A DNA stretch of 64,000 nt from NCBI RefSeq assembly GCF_007655135.1, contig NC_045132.1, positions 25,042,354 to 25,106,353 on the forward strand. Direction: 5' to 3'. The DNA is from Punica granatum. Lineage: Eukaryota; Streptophyta; Magnoliopsida; Myrtales; Lythraceae. This document shows positions 27,228 to 40,100 of the stretch, piece after piece. Position 1 is the first letter of the stretch. Every line of letters starts with the position of its first letter. Made by a program: the position numbers and the translations under genes. A model generated the notes under the pieces. That model saw nothing but the letters and a program-made list of their open reading frames with translations, made no database searches and was not told the DNA's origin.

Positions 27228-28805
27228 TTACCCCAAAGATGCAGAAGTTAGCTCCACCTCATCCCCGTTGATCACTGGGCTGACTTCAACCCAACTGGAT
27301 CCTGCCATCTTCTTCAACCCCCCCAGCCTCATTTCATCCCTGACCCTGTTAGCGTCCTCCCATCTCTCGCAACCAGCATAAGCATTCGATAGTAAAGCCA
27401 GAGTCCCAACACTTACGCTTCTACTCCCTACAAGCCTCTTTCTGACTCTCTCGAACATGATCTCATTCCCATGAATCTTGCAGGCATTTAGCAAAGCTCC
27501 CCAAACCGACCCATCAGCCTCCACCGGCATGGCCCTGATGAAGGCCTCAGCTTTCTCAAGAAGCCCCGCTTTCCCATACATATCGACCACACATGCATAG
27601 TGCTGCATCTGGGCCTTAACCCCATAAACCCGATCCATGGCTTCGAACAGCATGAGCCCTTGATTGATCAGACCAGAGTGGCTACAAGCAGATAACAGCC
27701 CGATAAATGTTATGTCGTCAGGGGAGACCCCATGGACCAGCATGAGGGAGAAAAGCTGCAATGCGTGATTTCCACGGCCATTCATGGCAAGTCCACTGGT
27801 AATGGTGCTCCATGTTATTATATCCTTGCTCTCAAGCTTATTATAAACATGAATTGCCTTATCCACGTCGCCGCACTTGACGAACATGTTGATCTGGGCA
27901 TTGCCCACGGGACCGTCCAGTGGAAAATCAGGCCGGGAACTCAAGTAAGTGTATACCCACTCACCAGAGGCCAATGCCCCGTTCGAAGAGCAAGCAGAGA
28001 GCACGTTAACAATCGTGGCCTCATTGGGCTCGGGACCGACCCGTAACATTTCCTGGAACAGCTTGATCGCTTCTTCATGGCACCCCAATATCGCATAACC
28101 TCCGATGATGGTGGTCCAAGAAAAGACATCTCTCTCAGGCATCTTCACAAACAGGTTCCGTGCACCTACGAGAAACCCGCATTTCGCATAGAGGTCCAAG
28201 ATTGCATTCCAAAGATTGATAGTCACCTCGCTCCAATTCCTCAAAACATAACCATGAATTGCCCTGCCGTAGTTAAGCTCCCTCAGACCACAACAAGCAG
28301 ACAAGACACTGATAAGAGTGGAGCAATTCGGCTTCACGTCCATGACCACAAACTTATCAATGGCTTCCCTCTCAAACCCACATCTCGATAGGCCCGAAAC
28401 CACGCAAGTCCACGAGACCACGTCCGGGAAATCAATCGTCTCGAAGACCTTGTCAGCTGACACGACGTCCTCGTGGACGAAGTAGAAGTGAAGCAGCGAG
28501 TTCTGGATGAAGACATCACTCCAGTGCCCTGACTTCAGAACGCGGGCGTGGATCTCCGTGCCCTTGTGGCGAGCTTGGAGAAAGGAGCAAGCTTTGAGGG
28601 CGTACGTGAAGGTGTAGTGGTTGTGGGCGGCCGGGAGGCCGATCATGAGGTTGTAGAGGTGGAGGGCGCTGTGCGGGGCGGCGGAGCTCGTCAGGGTCCC
28701 GAGGAGGGGGTTGAGGATGTGGGGCTGCGGAGATTTAATGAAGTGGGCGCGGATTTGGGAGATTTGCCTCCAGCTCAGGGCGGCGAACGTTGGTCTTGGC
28801 GGCAT
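27228..28805 (-). CDS. Pentatricopeptide repeat protein, PLS class with E-type C-terminus
   Basis: One uninterrupted 525-codon frame, as is usual for plant PPR genes. PPR proteins bind organellar RNA sequence-specifically in editing, splicing or stabilisation. Typical motifs are visible: PLS-style repeats such as NLWNAILDLYAKCGFLVGA, DVFSWTTIIGGYAILG, DIITWSTITSGLAMNG, and a C-terminal region with VWGALLNACKIHGN and SWVEVSP, which is the E motif. The protein then ends ELTSASLG; there is no DYW deaminase domain, so if it edits RNA it would need a partner. The start at 28805 (MPPRPTFAALSWRQISQ) gives a Ser/Arg-containing N-terminus compatible with organelle targeting, but I cannot say chloroplast or mitochondrion. 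The gene is notably GC-rich beside its AT-rich upstream flank. The exact orthologue is not recognised. Confidence 0.93.
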   Translation of the reverse strand: MPPRPTFAALSWRQISQIRAHFIKSPQPHILNPLLGTLTSSAAPHSALHLYNLMIGLPAAHNHYTFTYALKACSFLQARHKGTEIHARVLKSGHWSDVFIQNSLLHFYFVHEDVVSADKVFETIDFPDVVSWTCVVSGLSRCGFEREAIDKFVVMDVKPNCSTLISVLSACCGLRELNYGRAIHGYVLRNWSEVTINLWNAILDLYAKCGFLVGARNLFVKMPERDVFSWTTIIGGYAILGCHEEAIKLFQEMLRVGPEPNEATIVNVLSACSSNGALASGEWVYTYLSSRPDFPLDGPVGNAQINMFVKCGDVDKAIHVYNKLESKDIITWSTITSGLAMNGRGNHALQLFSLMLVHGVSPDDITFIGLLSACSHSGLINQGLMLFEAMDRVYGVKAQMQHYACVVDMYGKAGLLEKAEAFIRAMPVEADGSVWGALLNACKIHGNEIMFERVRKRLVGSRSVSVGTLALLSNAYAGCERWEDANRVRDEMRLGGLKKMAGSSWVEVSPVINGDEVELTSASLG

Positions 28806-28929
28806 GTGGTGGTGTTGGGTTTGGGCGTTGGTGGGAAGGCGAGATTCTCCGGCGGGTCATGGAGGAGGGAAGGTGGCGGTTCGTCCGGCTATGGCGGGAA
28901 AAGGCTAAAGGCTCTTGCAAAATAAGATG

Positions 28930-29017
28930 ACAATGAATCGTCATAAAATTAAAGCATTATTACTTAAAATAAATAAATGCATCGCCTGAGAGATTCCAAC
29001 TATCGCCGCGAAATTCA
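28930..29017. other. Short PPR upstream region
   Basis: About 210 bp separate the PPR start from the next transposon (copy B). The PPR promoter is therefore short or overlaps the element. No conserved element was recognised. Confidence 0.4.
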
Positions 29018-29357
29018 GGTTGTGTTTGGTTTTAGAGTCGAGTAAAGTTGAATTTTTGTTTTAATTGATTTGTAATGGTTGTGTCGTTGAATTATGAAAA
29101 AAAGTGTAAAAAAGTAATGAATAGTTGAGAGAAAGTAATAATTGTATTGTTGAATCGTTAAAAAAGTAATGAATAGTTGAAAAAAAGTAATAATTATATT
29201 GTTGAATTTTAGAAAAAGTAAAAAATAATTTATAGAATTTAATATTAAAAAAGTTTAAAAAAGAATAAGAAAAAAAGTAATAATTATATTGTTGAATTGA
29301 AGATAAATAGAGTTAAGTGAAATAGTCTAAAATTTTTTTTTTATAACCAAATAGGTC
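29018..29357 (+). mobile_element. Short non-autonomous DNA element, copy B
   Basis: It starts GGTTGTGTTTGGTTTTAGAG and ends near AACCAAATAGGTCG, with the same AT-rich body as copies A and C. Recurring words are AAAGTAATGAATAGTTGA and AATAATTGTATTGTTGAAT, and the word AGTAATAATTATATTGTTGAA appears more than once inside the element. It lies directly upstream of the minus-strand PPR gene. Confidence 0.7.
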
Positions 29358-29524
29358 GTCAAACTCTCATGGGAAAGCCCGTGTCCTTAACAAACACACG
29401 CCTTAACAACTCGATCAAAGCGACGGTTTTGGCTTTTATCAAATAATTGTTATTTTTTACGATAGTCTATACATACATCGATGTCTTTTTCAAATTACAA
29501 GGAGGCTCTTGGATAATATAATAA

Positions 29525-30691
29525 CGAGTAAATTAATGATTTGGTCTTTCTAGAAATGCATGTTACATCAAATCTGATCTCAAGAAATTTTTTATGTAAA
29601 ATTGAACCTTGAGAGATTAAGTGTACATCAAATCTAACCTTCCGTCAAAATACAGTCGAAAAATGGATGGAAAAATCTAACTTGGCATTATTGTTTGATT
29701 GTTTTCTTCTATCATATTGTCCATTCCCATTGCTTTATGATATTATATATTTATTTTATTTCAATTTTAGTTTATATATTTATTTTATTTCAATTTTAAT
29801 CATTTCATCTCTTATTACTCATCTTACCCTTGCGCAATCATATTTTTCAACAAAACTAAATTAAAGGTTAAAAGTATTGCGAACCAAAAGAATAGTTTGA
29901 TTGAGCTTTCTAAACCCAGTTATCAAAGTATTTACAAACCAACTACGCATAAAGATTTGCAAAAGCAAAACTAAACATGAAATATTTGTTATTTTCTCAT
30001 TAAAATCAAAGCTGGACACTAAAGAATAAAAAATGACAGCAGCAATTGAGGCAAGACTTGATTAAATCATTTGCATTTAAAGGAATAGAAAAACCGTCTC
30101 TCGCTTGCATCTCCTGGAGAAACAACAGTGCTGATAATGAATCAACCTGGGATTTCTCATCACTAGAACAATAGAAAATGCTACTAGATAAATTGATATC
30201 ATTGTTCCAAATTGAGACAAAGCCCCAAATATTGATACTTACCCACCAAAAAAGAATACCCAAATATCAAGAGAGAAGATCGAATTTGATGTATACTTAA
30301 TTTCTCAAGGTACAATTTGATGTAAAAAATTTATTGAAGTCGGATTTAATATACACTTCATCTTTCAATGTTCAATTTGATGTACACTCAATCTCTTAAA
30401 GTACAATTTGATGTAAAAAAAATTTTGAGGTCGGATTTAATAAACATTTAATTTCTCAATATTCAATTTGATGTACACTTACTCTCTCAATGTTCAATTT
30501 GATGTAAAAAATTTATTGAGGTCGGATTTGATGTACACTTAATCTTTCGAGGTTTAATTCAATGTAAAAAATTTATTAAAGTCGGATTTTATGTACACTT
30601 AATCTTTCGAGGTTTAATTCAATGTAAAAAATTTATTGAGATCAGATTTGATGTAATATGCATATCTTGATGACCAAATCATTAATTTACT
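29525..30691. mobile_element. Mutator-like foldback element with apparent 9-bp target duplication
   Basis: The ends are inverted: left AGTAAATTAATGATTTGGTC at 29527-29546 and its complement at 30672-30691. The similarity extends about 80 bp inward with only scattered changes. The identical 9-mer ATATAATAA flanks both sides (29516-29524 and 30692-30700), with two extra bases at the left junction. The right arm is expanded into tandem 60-bp units. Inside I see no transposase frame, so it is non-autonomous. Nine-bp duplications and long terminal repeats are typical of the Mutator superfamily. Confidence 0.7.
30284..30662. repeat. Tandem array of ~60-bp AT-rich units in the right arm of the foldback element
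   Basis: About six degenerate copies contain the words GATGTACACTTAATCT, TTTAATTCAATGTAAAAAAT and TTATTGAGGTCGGATTTGAT. The last two copies are almost identical at a 60-bp period (compare 30530-30589 and 30590-30649). The left arm of the same element holds about one and a half inverted copies (29560-29645). Confidence 0.8.
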
Positions 30692-30700
30692 ATATAATAA

Positions 30701-31912
30701 ATAAATTCTAATAGGTATTAGTTGATAAAAGGTCAAAATGGTATAAATAGTCTCACAGTGAGTATCAAATATAAAATATCTTAATTAATAAGTGAAAACG
30801 TGTATCATTAAGCTACATTCTATTGGTAATATATCGTCACTTAAGCCTTCGCCAATAGCCATCTCAGGTCCAGAGTCCAAAAGTTCCAAACCTTGGCCCC
30901 TCGGATGCTCCAAGAGCTCATCATGACATCAGTGGTTATCGCGTCTTGTATTTTATTAGCCCACTATTTCTGAAGTGGAATAATAGTCACACACAAGATG
31001 CGGGGATGGTTATGGAAATAGTCAATGTACCCGGCTCCATCTCGTTGTATCCCGTATTCGCTCAATGCCCCCAAGTGCAACGTCCGACTAGCGCCACCTC
31101 TACCGGCGATGATAGAGTAGGTTAGCCTCGTCTGCATCTTGTGCTCACGACGATATGTTGCTAAATCGGACTGACAGTGACCCTCGATGTTCTATTCCTC
31201 CTTTTTCTCCGTCTCTCTCTACCTCTTCTCGGGCTTCCCTTGTCCTTACCTGGCCCGTGTCCCTTGTCCGGGTCCAGCCGTCCCTGTTCTGTGGTTCCTA
31301 TGATACCAAATCCCACCCCTGTCGGGCCCAGTTCTGTCATTTTGCTCTTCGAGCCCCGCTGGCTCTGAAATTCCCAACCACTTAAACAGTCTGACCCCAC
31401 TTCACCTGTACTTTCAACCACAGCTCGCCACGTGGACTAGTCCCTGTCTGATTGGTCAGCCCCAGATATACTTTTTAACCCACGTCAGACGCACTACCCA
31501 CGGATCACTAACGTGCGCCACGCCCTTCAGCCGCTGGACGCACGCCACGTGTGAGACGAGCCGGCGCAAGCTAGCAGGGGGACCTTCGGGTGAGTCTAAA
31601 AACGTGGGCCTGTGACGCACCAGAGGATCCAAAGATCCGACGGCGGAGGTCTCAACCATCGGCGACAAGCGGGCGGCGATTACGAAGAAACAGAAATCCC
31701 CTGTTAACGTCCCACGAAAAGTGGAATAGTCAGAGATACTTCTCTGCCGTCTGATCAGAATCTGACGGCACAGATCCACACCTGCTCTTCTTTATTTGTC
31801 TTTTCTTGACCTTCGGATTCAGTTCATCAGTTGAACTTCCATTTCTCTTCACAAGCTATGCTTCTTCGGTGAAGCCGCACAGAGGAGAGAGCGAGAGAGA
31901 GAGACCACAGAG
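30701..31912. other. Promoter and leader region of the DiT2 gene
   Basis: AT-rich to about 30840, then increasingly GC-rich. Short overlapping frames near 31150-31420 and 31456-31779 on both strands do not resemble known proteins. Several ACGT-core sequences occur from 31429 onward. The last 40 bases before the ATG are GA-rich leader sequence. Confidence 0.5.
31429..31551. promoter_or_regulatory. Two G-boxes upstream of DiT2
   Basis: CACGTG occurs at 31429-31434 (in CCACGTGG) and 31546-31551 (in CCACGTGT), 480 and 360 bp before the start codon. Paired G-boxes are typical of light-regulated photosynthesis genes, which suits a chloroplast envelope transporter. Function is inferred. Confidence 0.5.
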
Positions 31913-34729
31913 ATGGCGTCCATGGCCCTGACTTCGTCCTGCTCTCTCGGCTTCAGCCCCCTCAGATCGCGCTCCGTGAAGCGCCACCTGACGGCCGCTG
32001 CCTCCACCAGCAGCGTCAGATCCGCTCCTCCCCGTCCGCGTCGGCTCAAATCCAGCTCCGCCATCTCCACCTCCTCATCGAGGTTTCTCTCTCCTCTCCC
32101 TGCGCTCTCTCCCAGATCAAGATCCCCCAGCCTCACCGTCAAGGCAGAGGCGACGGCGGCTGCTTCCCCCGGCGCGCCCTCCTCTCCTCCGGCTAAGCCA
32201 TGGCAGGGCGCCGCCATGAAGCCCCTCCTCGCCTCGATCGCCACCGGAGTCATCCTCTGGTTCGTACCTGTCCCCTCTGGCGTGTCGAGGAACGCGTGGC
32301 AGCTGCTCGCCATCTTCTTGGCGACAATCGTCGGGATCATCACTCAGCCTCTGCCTCTTGGTGCCGTGGCTCTGCTGGGCCTTGGAGCGGCTGTTCTCAC
32401 GAAAACGCTAACTTTCTCCGCAGCATTCTCTGCCTTCGGGGACCCGATCCCGTGGCTGATTGCTCTCGCCTTCTTCTTTGCCCGTGGATTCATCAAGACT
32501 GGTCTGGGTAACAGGATCGCCTACCAGTTCGTCAAACTGTTCGGTAGCTCGTCGTTGGGGTTAGGCTACAGCTTAGTGTTCAGCGAGGCGCTCTTAGCTC
32601 CCGCGATTCCTTCGGTCTCTGCCCGAGCCGGAGGAATTTTCCTTCCTCTGGTCAAATCCCTCTGTGTCGCGTGCGGCTCGAATGTTGGGGACGGCACCGA
32701 GAACAAGCTTGGGTCTTGGCTGATGCTGACTTGCTTCCAGACCTCTGTGATTTCGTCGTCCATGTTCTTGACTGCAATGGCAGCAAATCCTCTTAGTGCG
32801 AATTTGGCGTACAATGCAATTAAACAGACCATTGGGTGGACTGATTGGGCTAAGGCGGCAATAGTCCCGGGTTTCATATCCTTGCTCGTAGTGCCATTGC
32901 TGCTTTATATTATTTACCCACCAACTGTGAAAAGCAGCCCGGATGCGCCAAAGCTTGCGACGGAGAGGCTGGAGAAGATGGGGCCCATGAGTACAAATGA
33001 GAAGATCATGGCGGGGACCCTGCTTCTGACGGTATGGTTTCGAATCTCGAACTAATTTTGCCATAAACTTTATTATATTCCATTGCAAGTTAATGATAGC
33101 AGGGACATTTGTTCGTCATTTCTCATGTTCTATTCAGTAACCGGATCCATGCTGCATAAATATGTTGCCTTTTTTTATATAAACCTTGTAATAATTGTCT
33201 TGCGCTTGGTATATATAATTGCTTGCAAGGTCACTGAACAGTATGCTCCATGCAGAAAATGTGGAGTCTGATGTTAATTCCTCATCCAAACGTAGCATGG
33301 CTCATGTATTTTTCTGATTTGAGATCAGAAAATCCTTTCTCCTTGTGTGTCTAAGAACCAATTCTCGGCATATCTTTGCCTCTATCTTCTACAACTCTGA
33401 TTGGCTAAACCAATTCATGGGCATATCTGTGTCCAGGAAAAGTAGGCCGTTTTTTAAATTCATTCCAATGTGCTGAGTCACTTATATGTTATAATTAAAC
33501 ATTTGTGAAGTGTCTTCATAGAGTCAGAAAGTACTTAAATCGATCATTTGATTTAGTCTAAGAATGTATGGTACATCTATTACAGTAGAAGAATGAAGTG
33601 TCATCAAATTTTTCACACTTGTCAGCTTCTCGTTGAAATCATAATGTGGTGAAAATTGGTAAGCAGCACTATAGATTGCTTTCATAAATTATACAATGAG
33701 GTCCTTCCTTGCACATGTGCTCTGTTCCGTCTCATGTTTCCATCTGTTGCAACAGGTTGGTCTATGGATCTTCGGGAGTGTGCTCAATGTTGATGCCGTT
33801 ACTGCTGCCATTCTTGGACTATCCGTTCTGCTCATCACTGGTGTGGTCACATGGAAGGAATGCTTGTCTGAGGCTGTTGCCTGGGACACACTCACATGGT
33901 TTGCCGCACTCATTGCTATGGCTGGTTACCTAAACAAATATGGCCTCATCTCTTGGTTCAGTCAGACTGTGGTTAAGGTTAGTCTGTCCTTTTCCTTTTC
34001 CAATGACATATTTCTCTCCAACCCCAGCTATTACTCCTTTGCCTCCTCCCTGAACTCGGTGTATTCAAAATTCCAGCCAAAGATCCAACTTTTCTGATAT
34101 GTTGGCCACTGCATATCTTCTAGTGATTTCTTCACGAAGCATCATTTTCTTATCAGCCTTCGGGTGACACTACTTTTTTGGTTCTGAAGAACAACTCCAG
34201 ATTTCTGTTCCCTCCGCTGAGAAAATGTGTTTTCCTTTGCATATCTGATCATCGTGATTGATGCAATCCAGCTTCTATTTTTTCAGTGTGATTGATCAAG
34301 CTGATAGTTACTTTAAAGCAATGTTGAGCATATACTGACAAAACCGATCTTGCCCTGCTTCTGCAGTTCGTTGGTGGGCTGGGTCTCTCATGGCAACTTT
34401 CCTTCGGGATCCTGGTCCTCCTCTACTTCTACTCTCACTACTTCTTTGCTAGTGGGGCTGCCCACATTGGAGCTATGTTTACAGCCTTCTTGTCAGTCGC
34501 CAGTGCTCTTGGGACTCCTCCATATTTAGGTGCAATGGTCCTCGCTTTCCTCTCCAACCTCATGGGCGGCCTCACCCACTACGGTATTGGATCAGCTCCT
34601 GTGTTCTATGGTGCCAATTATGTCCCCCTCGCCCAATGGTGGGGCTATGGCTTCCTCATCTCCATCGTCAATATTATTATCTGGCTCGGGGTCGGAGGCG
34701 TTTGGTGGAAGTTCATCGGTCTGTGGTGA
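31913..34729 (+). CDS. DIT2: Chloroplast dicarboxylate transporter 2 (glutamate/malate translocator, DiT2 type)
   Basis: DiT2 sits in the inner envelope and exchanges glutamate for malate, needed to recycle photorespiratory ammonia (family knowledge). Three exons fit: 31913-33031, 33756-33977 and 34367-34729, about 567 residues. The first ~85 residues are rich in Ser, Arg and Ala (SSRFLSPLPALSPRSRSP) and look like a transit peptide. The transporter part has many hydrophobic helices and the conserved blocks GDPIPWLIALAFFFARGF, SEALLAPAIPSVSARAGG, TCFQTSVISSSMFLTAMAAN, FAALIAMAGYLNKYGLI and GLTHYGIGSAPVFYGANYVP, typical of SLC13/DASS proteins. It agrees with DiT2 (At5g64290 type) better than DiT1. 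Coding GC in exon 1 is high, as in many transit-peptide exons. Read-through of intron 1 would stop at once, so splicing is required. Confidence 0.95.
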
Positions 34730-37198
34730 AGCGCCTTCATGTATTCACTTTGTCAGATAAATTATGGAAGGATTTCTAATTCTAGGCCCACTTCTCCTCA
34801 GATGCAAATTTTTTGTCCCTGCTGTTGAGGCAGGCATGGTGGAGTTTCTCAAGTTTAAGATTCTTTTGGCGCTTTTTAATATAGAGATCTTAGGTGGAAG
34901 AACATTTTTACACATGTCGGTTATGATCAGTCGTGGCAATTGGAGCTTGTAAGTGAAATTTTTGACTTGGCATGATTAACTGCCCATCAGTGACAGTAGA
35001 TAGTTTTGATCAACTGAAGATCTCTATTTTTACGAGTTCCATGTCTATCTCTCTGGTTCATTTACATGGGTAGAACTATTCTTGCAGGCTGTGAAAGCTT
35101 TACTTGATACTCTTACTCGGTTTGGTTTTCCTACATCTGCGAGAACTTGTTTTTTTCGTAGGATTCTGCAGGTGCTTGGATTTCGGTGATCTCTTGACGA
35201 GCAGCTGTTTCCCTCTTAATGTGAGCTGTTTACCCTGATCAGAATTGTCCAAACTCATACGGGGAGGTTATCGGCAATTCGCTCATTCTGATTCTAAACT
35301 TCCTCCTGGTCTTTCATGAAAAAAAACCCTTCTAGATATTCATCAAAATTTTCCGCTCCTCTTCTTTAACCCTGCGGTCCAACTGAATCTTATTCTGTAA
35401 GAACAGACTTCTCTTGCTAATTTGTAATGTCGCCTCGAGAATAGATGCGAAGAGAATGTAATCATCGACATCAAGCCTAATGCATGGAGAGACCCACAAC
35501 TAAAGGAATCAGATGATTCTTGTGGCTAACTTCTGCTGCACATCTTATTATTCGCTTCTCCAAAAAAGCAAAAGAACAAAACATGATAACAATAATTACA
35601 TTCTATCTCGCGCCTGGAATCAGAACAATTCTCTCTTTTTCTTCGGGAAGCAACGCAGCCTCGGAATGGAATTGTCAATAGCAGGAGTTCAACATAACTC
35701 TGTAATTGCTAAATACACAGTTGCCCCTGATATCAACAATACAATCAGAATAGGACTTGGTTGATACAGTTAATAAATGCCCATTCGTTATCTCTGTGTC
35801 TTTTCAGCACACCAATTGTTGTCTTTTTTTTTTCTTTTTTTCTTTCCTTTTCTTTCCTTTTTGAGATTTTGTTCTATTCTGGGAAAAAGGGAAATTCTAA
35901 CACGACTTCGAATCACGGTGATACTCTTGATACATCTGTTCAAGTGTTAGTATTTAAGTTCACATTACTTTTACTATTTGTGACGAATTATATCAAATAC
36001 TAGACATTTGAACTAAAATACCAACAAGTAAAAGTAATAAACACTTTTACTAATCGCGAGGGTTAATACTTAATAGTGCTAGACATTTGAACTAAAAGTA
36101 CTAATACGTGTCACCGTAACTTCGAGACATGCTAGAAAGATCCAGCGGAGAGAAAATGGGCAGGGATCTGTAAATTGGGTGGTCGAAAGAATTCTAAGGT
36201 TGGACTTTGGGAGAGCAACACCAATTCACCAACCCCACGTTACTATAACAGCACAGAACACTCTTCCTTCACGGCACCCACCTGCCTCCCAAGTTTTCCA
36301 CTCTTTACTTTTAAATCAACATCCGAGCCTCCTTAACCATCTCTGACCGTCGTGTCAAAGCAAAATCCGGTTCGGTTAACTCCGAGGAACCGGTAGGAGA
36401 AGCAGATGTCGTGGTTCGGATTGCACCTCGAGACGAGGAAACTGTCGATGATATTTTGCTGATGGAGGTTCATTCCGCACTTCAGTAGTGGAAGCTCCCT
36501 CTCACTCTCCACCATGAATCAACCAACTCTTTGAAGTCTCCTTTCATTCCCATGAATCAACCCCACTTTTAGAAGTCTCTTTCATCCACACGTTTGTTTG
36601 AGAAAAGAACACTGTTGATACTTCCATTATTTCACGCAGTCGTGACGGTCCTTGACACATGTGGACATTTCTTCGTTCATAAACGTACACTGCTATGCAG
36701 ACTGTATCGCTTCATGATTGGTGCTGGGATACACATTAACCAAACGTTTATGTATCTATAAGAGGGAAAAGAAAGAAAGCACTTCGGCATCCCCTTCCCA
36801 AGTGGGAGACAAGGCATGGAGGAATATTTCTATTCTTGTTGAAGCTAAAGCTTTAATGGAGGTTCTTGGGGCAAAACTTTGCCGGGTTTTCATCTCTTGC
36901 AGAGACTGATAAGAAGAACTTTGATCATGCAGCCATGCTTGCAGAAGCTGATTGTGAATGTCCCGTGTGCTGCACATAAACTCTGATCATCAGCTTTCTG
37001 CGGTTTTTCTTTCTGGATTGAGAAAGTGAAAGAGAAGAGGAAGAGCTTCTTTTGGTCTGAAGGTAGGCAAGTGTCCATTACTGGTAACAGTGCTTTCCTT
37101 CAATGGACAAAGCTTCTGGAGCTTCTTTGAACAGCCTGAAATTGCTACTGACAAAATTTTCCTATTTGCAGCAAACTCGTTTCTCTATTTCTGCTGCC
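34730..37198. other. DiT2 3' flank and MATE promoter
   Basis: The first several hundred bases are the DiT2 3' untranslated region. The rest contains a pyrimidine-rich run near 35820-35860 and a possible small inverted-repeat element (35897-36135). Short frames at 36333-36515 and 36718-36977 match nothing I know. The last few hundred bases should hold the MATE promoter and leader. Confidence 0.5.
35897..36135. mobile_element. Possible small inverted-repeat element (MITE-like)
   Basis: The left end CTAACACGACTTCGAATCAC resembles the complement of the right end (CTAGCATGTCTCGAAGTTAC). The similarity continues weakly inward (GTTCAAGTGTTAGTA against GTTCAAATGTCTAGC). The word TAGACATTTGAACTAAAA occurs twice inside (about 36002 and 36080). 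I found no clear target duplication, so the call is tentative. Confidence 0.4.
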
Positions 37199-40100
37199 AT
37201 GGCCGAGGAAGAAGACCCTTTTGCCTCTGAAGGAAAGAGGACAGCTCCAATCTGCATTCTCTTCGAGGATGCCAGGTAGCAGACTTAATTGTTATATATA
37301 CATATGTAAACATTCGATTGCTTTCGTAAATTTGTACAGAACTGTCTATAGATTTGATAACTTCGTCTCTTGTATTTCTCGTCTCCTCAACTATCATTGA
37401 CTGCTTAGCACTTACATGCTGATCGAACAGACAGGTTTTCAAGTTCGACGATCTGGGTCGAGAAGTAGCCCAGATAGCGTTCCCTGCTGCACTTGCTTTG
37501 ACCGCTGACCCGATTGCTTCTCTGATCGATACAGCCTTCATTGGCCGAATAGGTGCTTACTATGTCTATTTTCTGCTGATTTAAGATGACTTTTTGTCTC
37601 CCTTACATATTGCAACAAAAGACTCTTCTCAGACATGAAGTTTACAAATTTTGATTTTTTCTGTTTTGTCGACACAAAAATGCATAGGTCCGGTGGAACT
37701 TGCAGCTGTGGGGGTTTCTATTGCTCTGTTCAATCAAGTCTCAAGAATCGCCATATTCCCTCTCGTGAGTGTGACGACCTCCTTTGTTGCCGAGGAAGAC
37801 ACTGTAAGCCCTGAAGGACCTGAAGTAAGCCCCGAAAACAAGGAATTAATACCCCAGAAAGGTAGATCATCTTCTCTAGTTTACTTGCAATTCAAGTTAA
37901 CAGTAATTTCATTTAGATAAACGACTTCTTACATCAATTCAATCAGCTCCACAGCTAGGAGTTCTATGTCTAGGTTGAGGGTTGAGGAGAGTCCTCTTAG
38001 TGTTTCTTAGCTGCTACCCTACAACTCCCAGCTCTAAAGGCATCTACTGACTCGATAACTCAAGTTGATCCTGAAACTTGCGGTTTGAAAAATGTGTGCG
38101 GTTTTTTTTTTTCCTCCTACCAAACTATCAGAGTCAAGCGACAGTGCTCTCAAGTTTAGCAGCTTCGACTCAGAGAAGTTGGAGCAGATGACCACAAGGA
38201 GACACATACCATCGGCTTCTACAGCATTGGTCATGGGAAGCATCCTCGGTCTTGTTCAAGCCATTCTGCTTATTGCAGGTGCAAAGCCTCTGCTAAACTT
38301 CATGGGAGTCGGCTACGTGAGTTTTTGTATTCCCTTCTGTTGCTCTTACTTCTATTTTCTGCTGCTTTTCAATTAAAGGAAGACATGAAACCAGGACAAT
38401 CATCCACAACAAAATAGGTTTGCGGTCTCAAAACTCATCTGTTGTCAATCACTCTTCCCTATAACTTCCAGGATTCTCTGATGTTAACACCTGCGCAGCG
38501 ATACTTGACACTGAGGTCTCTTGGGGCCCCAGCAGTTCTGCTTTCATTAGCAATGCAAGGAGTCTTCCGTGGACTTAAGGACACGAAAACTCCCCTATAT
38601 GCAACTAGTATGAAGTTTGAGCAGCCTTTAATCCGATTCGTTTTTTGATTGACGAAAGACCCCTTTGTCATTGTCCTAATAATTCACTCAATCTATTTCA
38701 GTTGCAGGAGACGCAACCAACATAATTCTTGACCCGATATTTATTTTCGTCTTCCATCTCGGTGTCAGTGGTGCAGCAATCGCCCATGTAATATCTCAGT
38801 GAGTCCATGAACATCGACTTGCCTTCCTGACTTATTAGAAATGCCGAGCCTTTTTCCCTTTTTTTCCCCCCAATTATTTCACTGACTTAATTCTTTGTTT
38901 AGGTACCTAATCTCTGTCATACTTTTCTGGAGATTAATGGACCAAATTGATCTAGTCCCTCCGAGCATAAAGCACTTGCAGTTTGGCCGGTTCCTGAAGA
39001 ACGGTAGATTTATTACTTATTTTCTTTTGTGATTAGAGCCAATACTTATTAGTTCATCAAACAGGAATTAGTCCCGTAATTATATCGCTTGGCGATGCCA
39101 CCACCAGGTTTTCTGTTACTGATGAGGGTCATCGCGGTGACCTTCTGTGTAACCCTGGCGGCATCGATGGCGGCCCACCTCGGGCCTACACCCATGGCCG
39201 CTTTTCAGGTCTGCTTGCAGGTTTGGTTGGCCGCTTCCCTCCTTGCCGACGGGCTAGCTGTTGCCGGACAGGTGAGATCATGATTTCCATCTTCACATAC
39301 TCAACTTATCCGTAATTAACACGACCATCCACGATGGTAGCAACCCGAGCGAGACGTTTATCTCTATTTCTCCAATTTGCATTGAAGATAAGGTCCTTCA
39401 TTGTTTTTTAAATATAGGCGATCCTTGCGAGCGCATTTGCTAGGAAGGACTACAGCAAGGCTGCAGCAACGGCATCCCGTGTTCTGCAGGTTCCTCATTT
39501 ATTTCAATAGTTAACCGAATTGCCTTCTTGGATATCAAGAAGTTCTTCTTAAAGTATGATAATTTGTGTCCTGCAGCTAGGACTGGTTCTTGGGCTGATC
39601 TTAGCAGCTGTTCTAGGAGTCGGATTGAGAGTCGGAGCGAAACTATTCACAAAAGATGTTAACGTCCTTCATGTCATAAGCATAGGCATCCCAGTAAGAA
39701 ACATACGAAATCTTTCCATTCACTGATAACTTGAAGACTACATTTTACGAGGTCGATAGACTGTTCTGTTCATGGAATTGATTAACTGATGATAATATTT
39801 TGTTGTTAATTACAATCTACGAACAGTTTGTTTCGGCTACTCAACCTATAAACACCTTGGCCTTCGTCTTCGATGGAGTCAACTTTGGGGCTTCTGATTT
39901 TGCATATTCCGCATACTCTATGGTAACGTCACGGGGTTCTTCCCCTACATCTTCTACTTTTTATAGGACCATTCATCAGCAATCTTTTGAAATATCTCAG
40001 TATCAACAGTTCTCCCTAGTCGAGTATAGGGGTATACCGAGTTGGTATAGGCCAGATCGGCTCAGTGGTAAACATCTCAGCTTCGAGTTGTCGACTTGTA

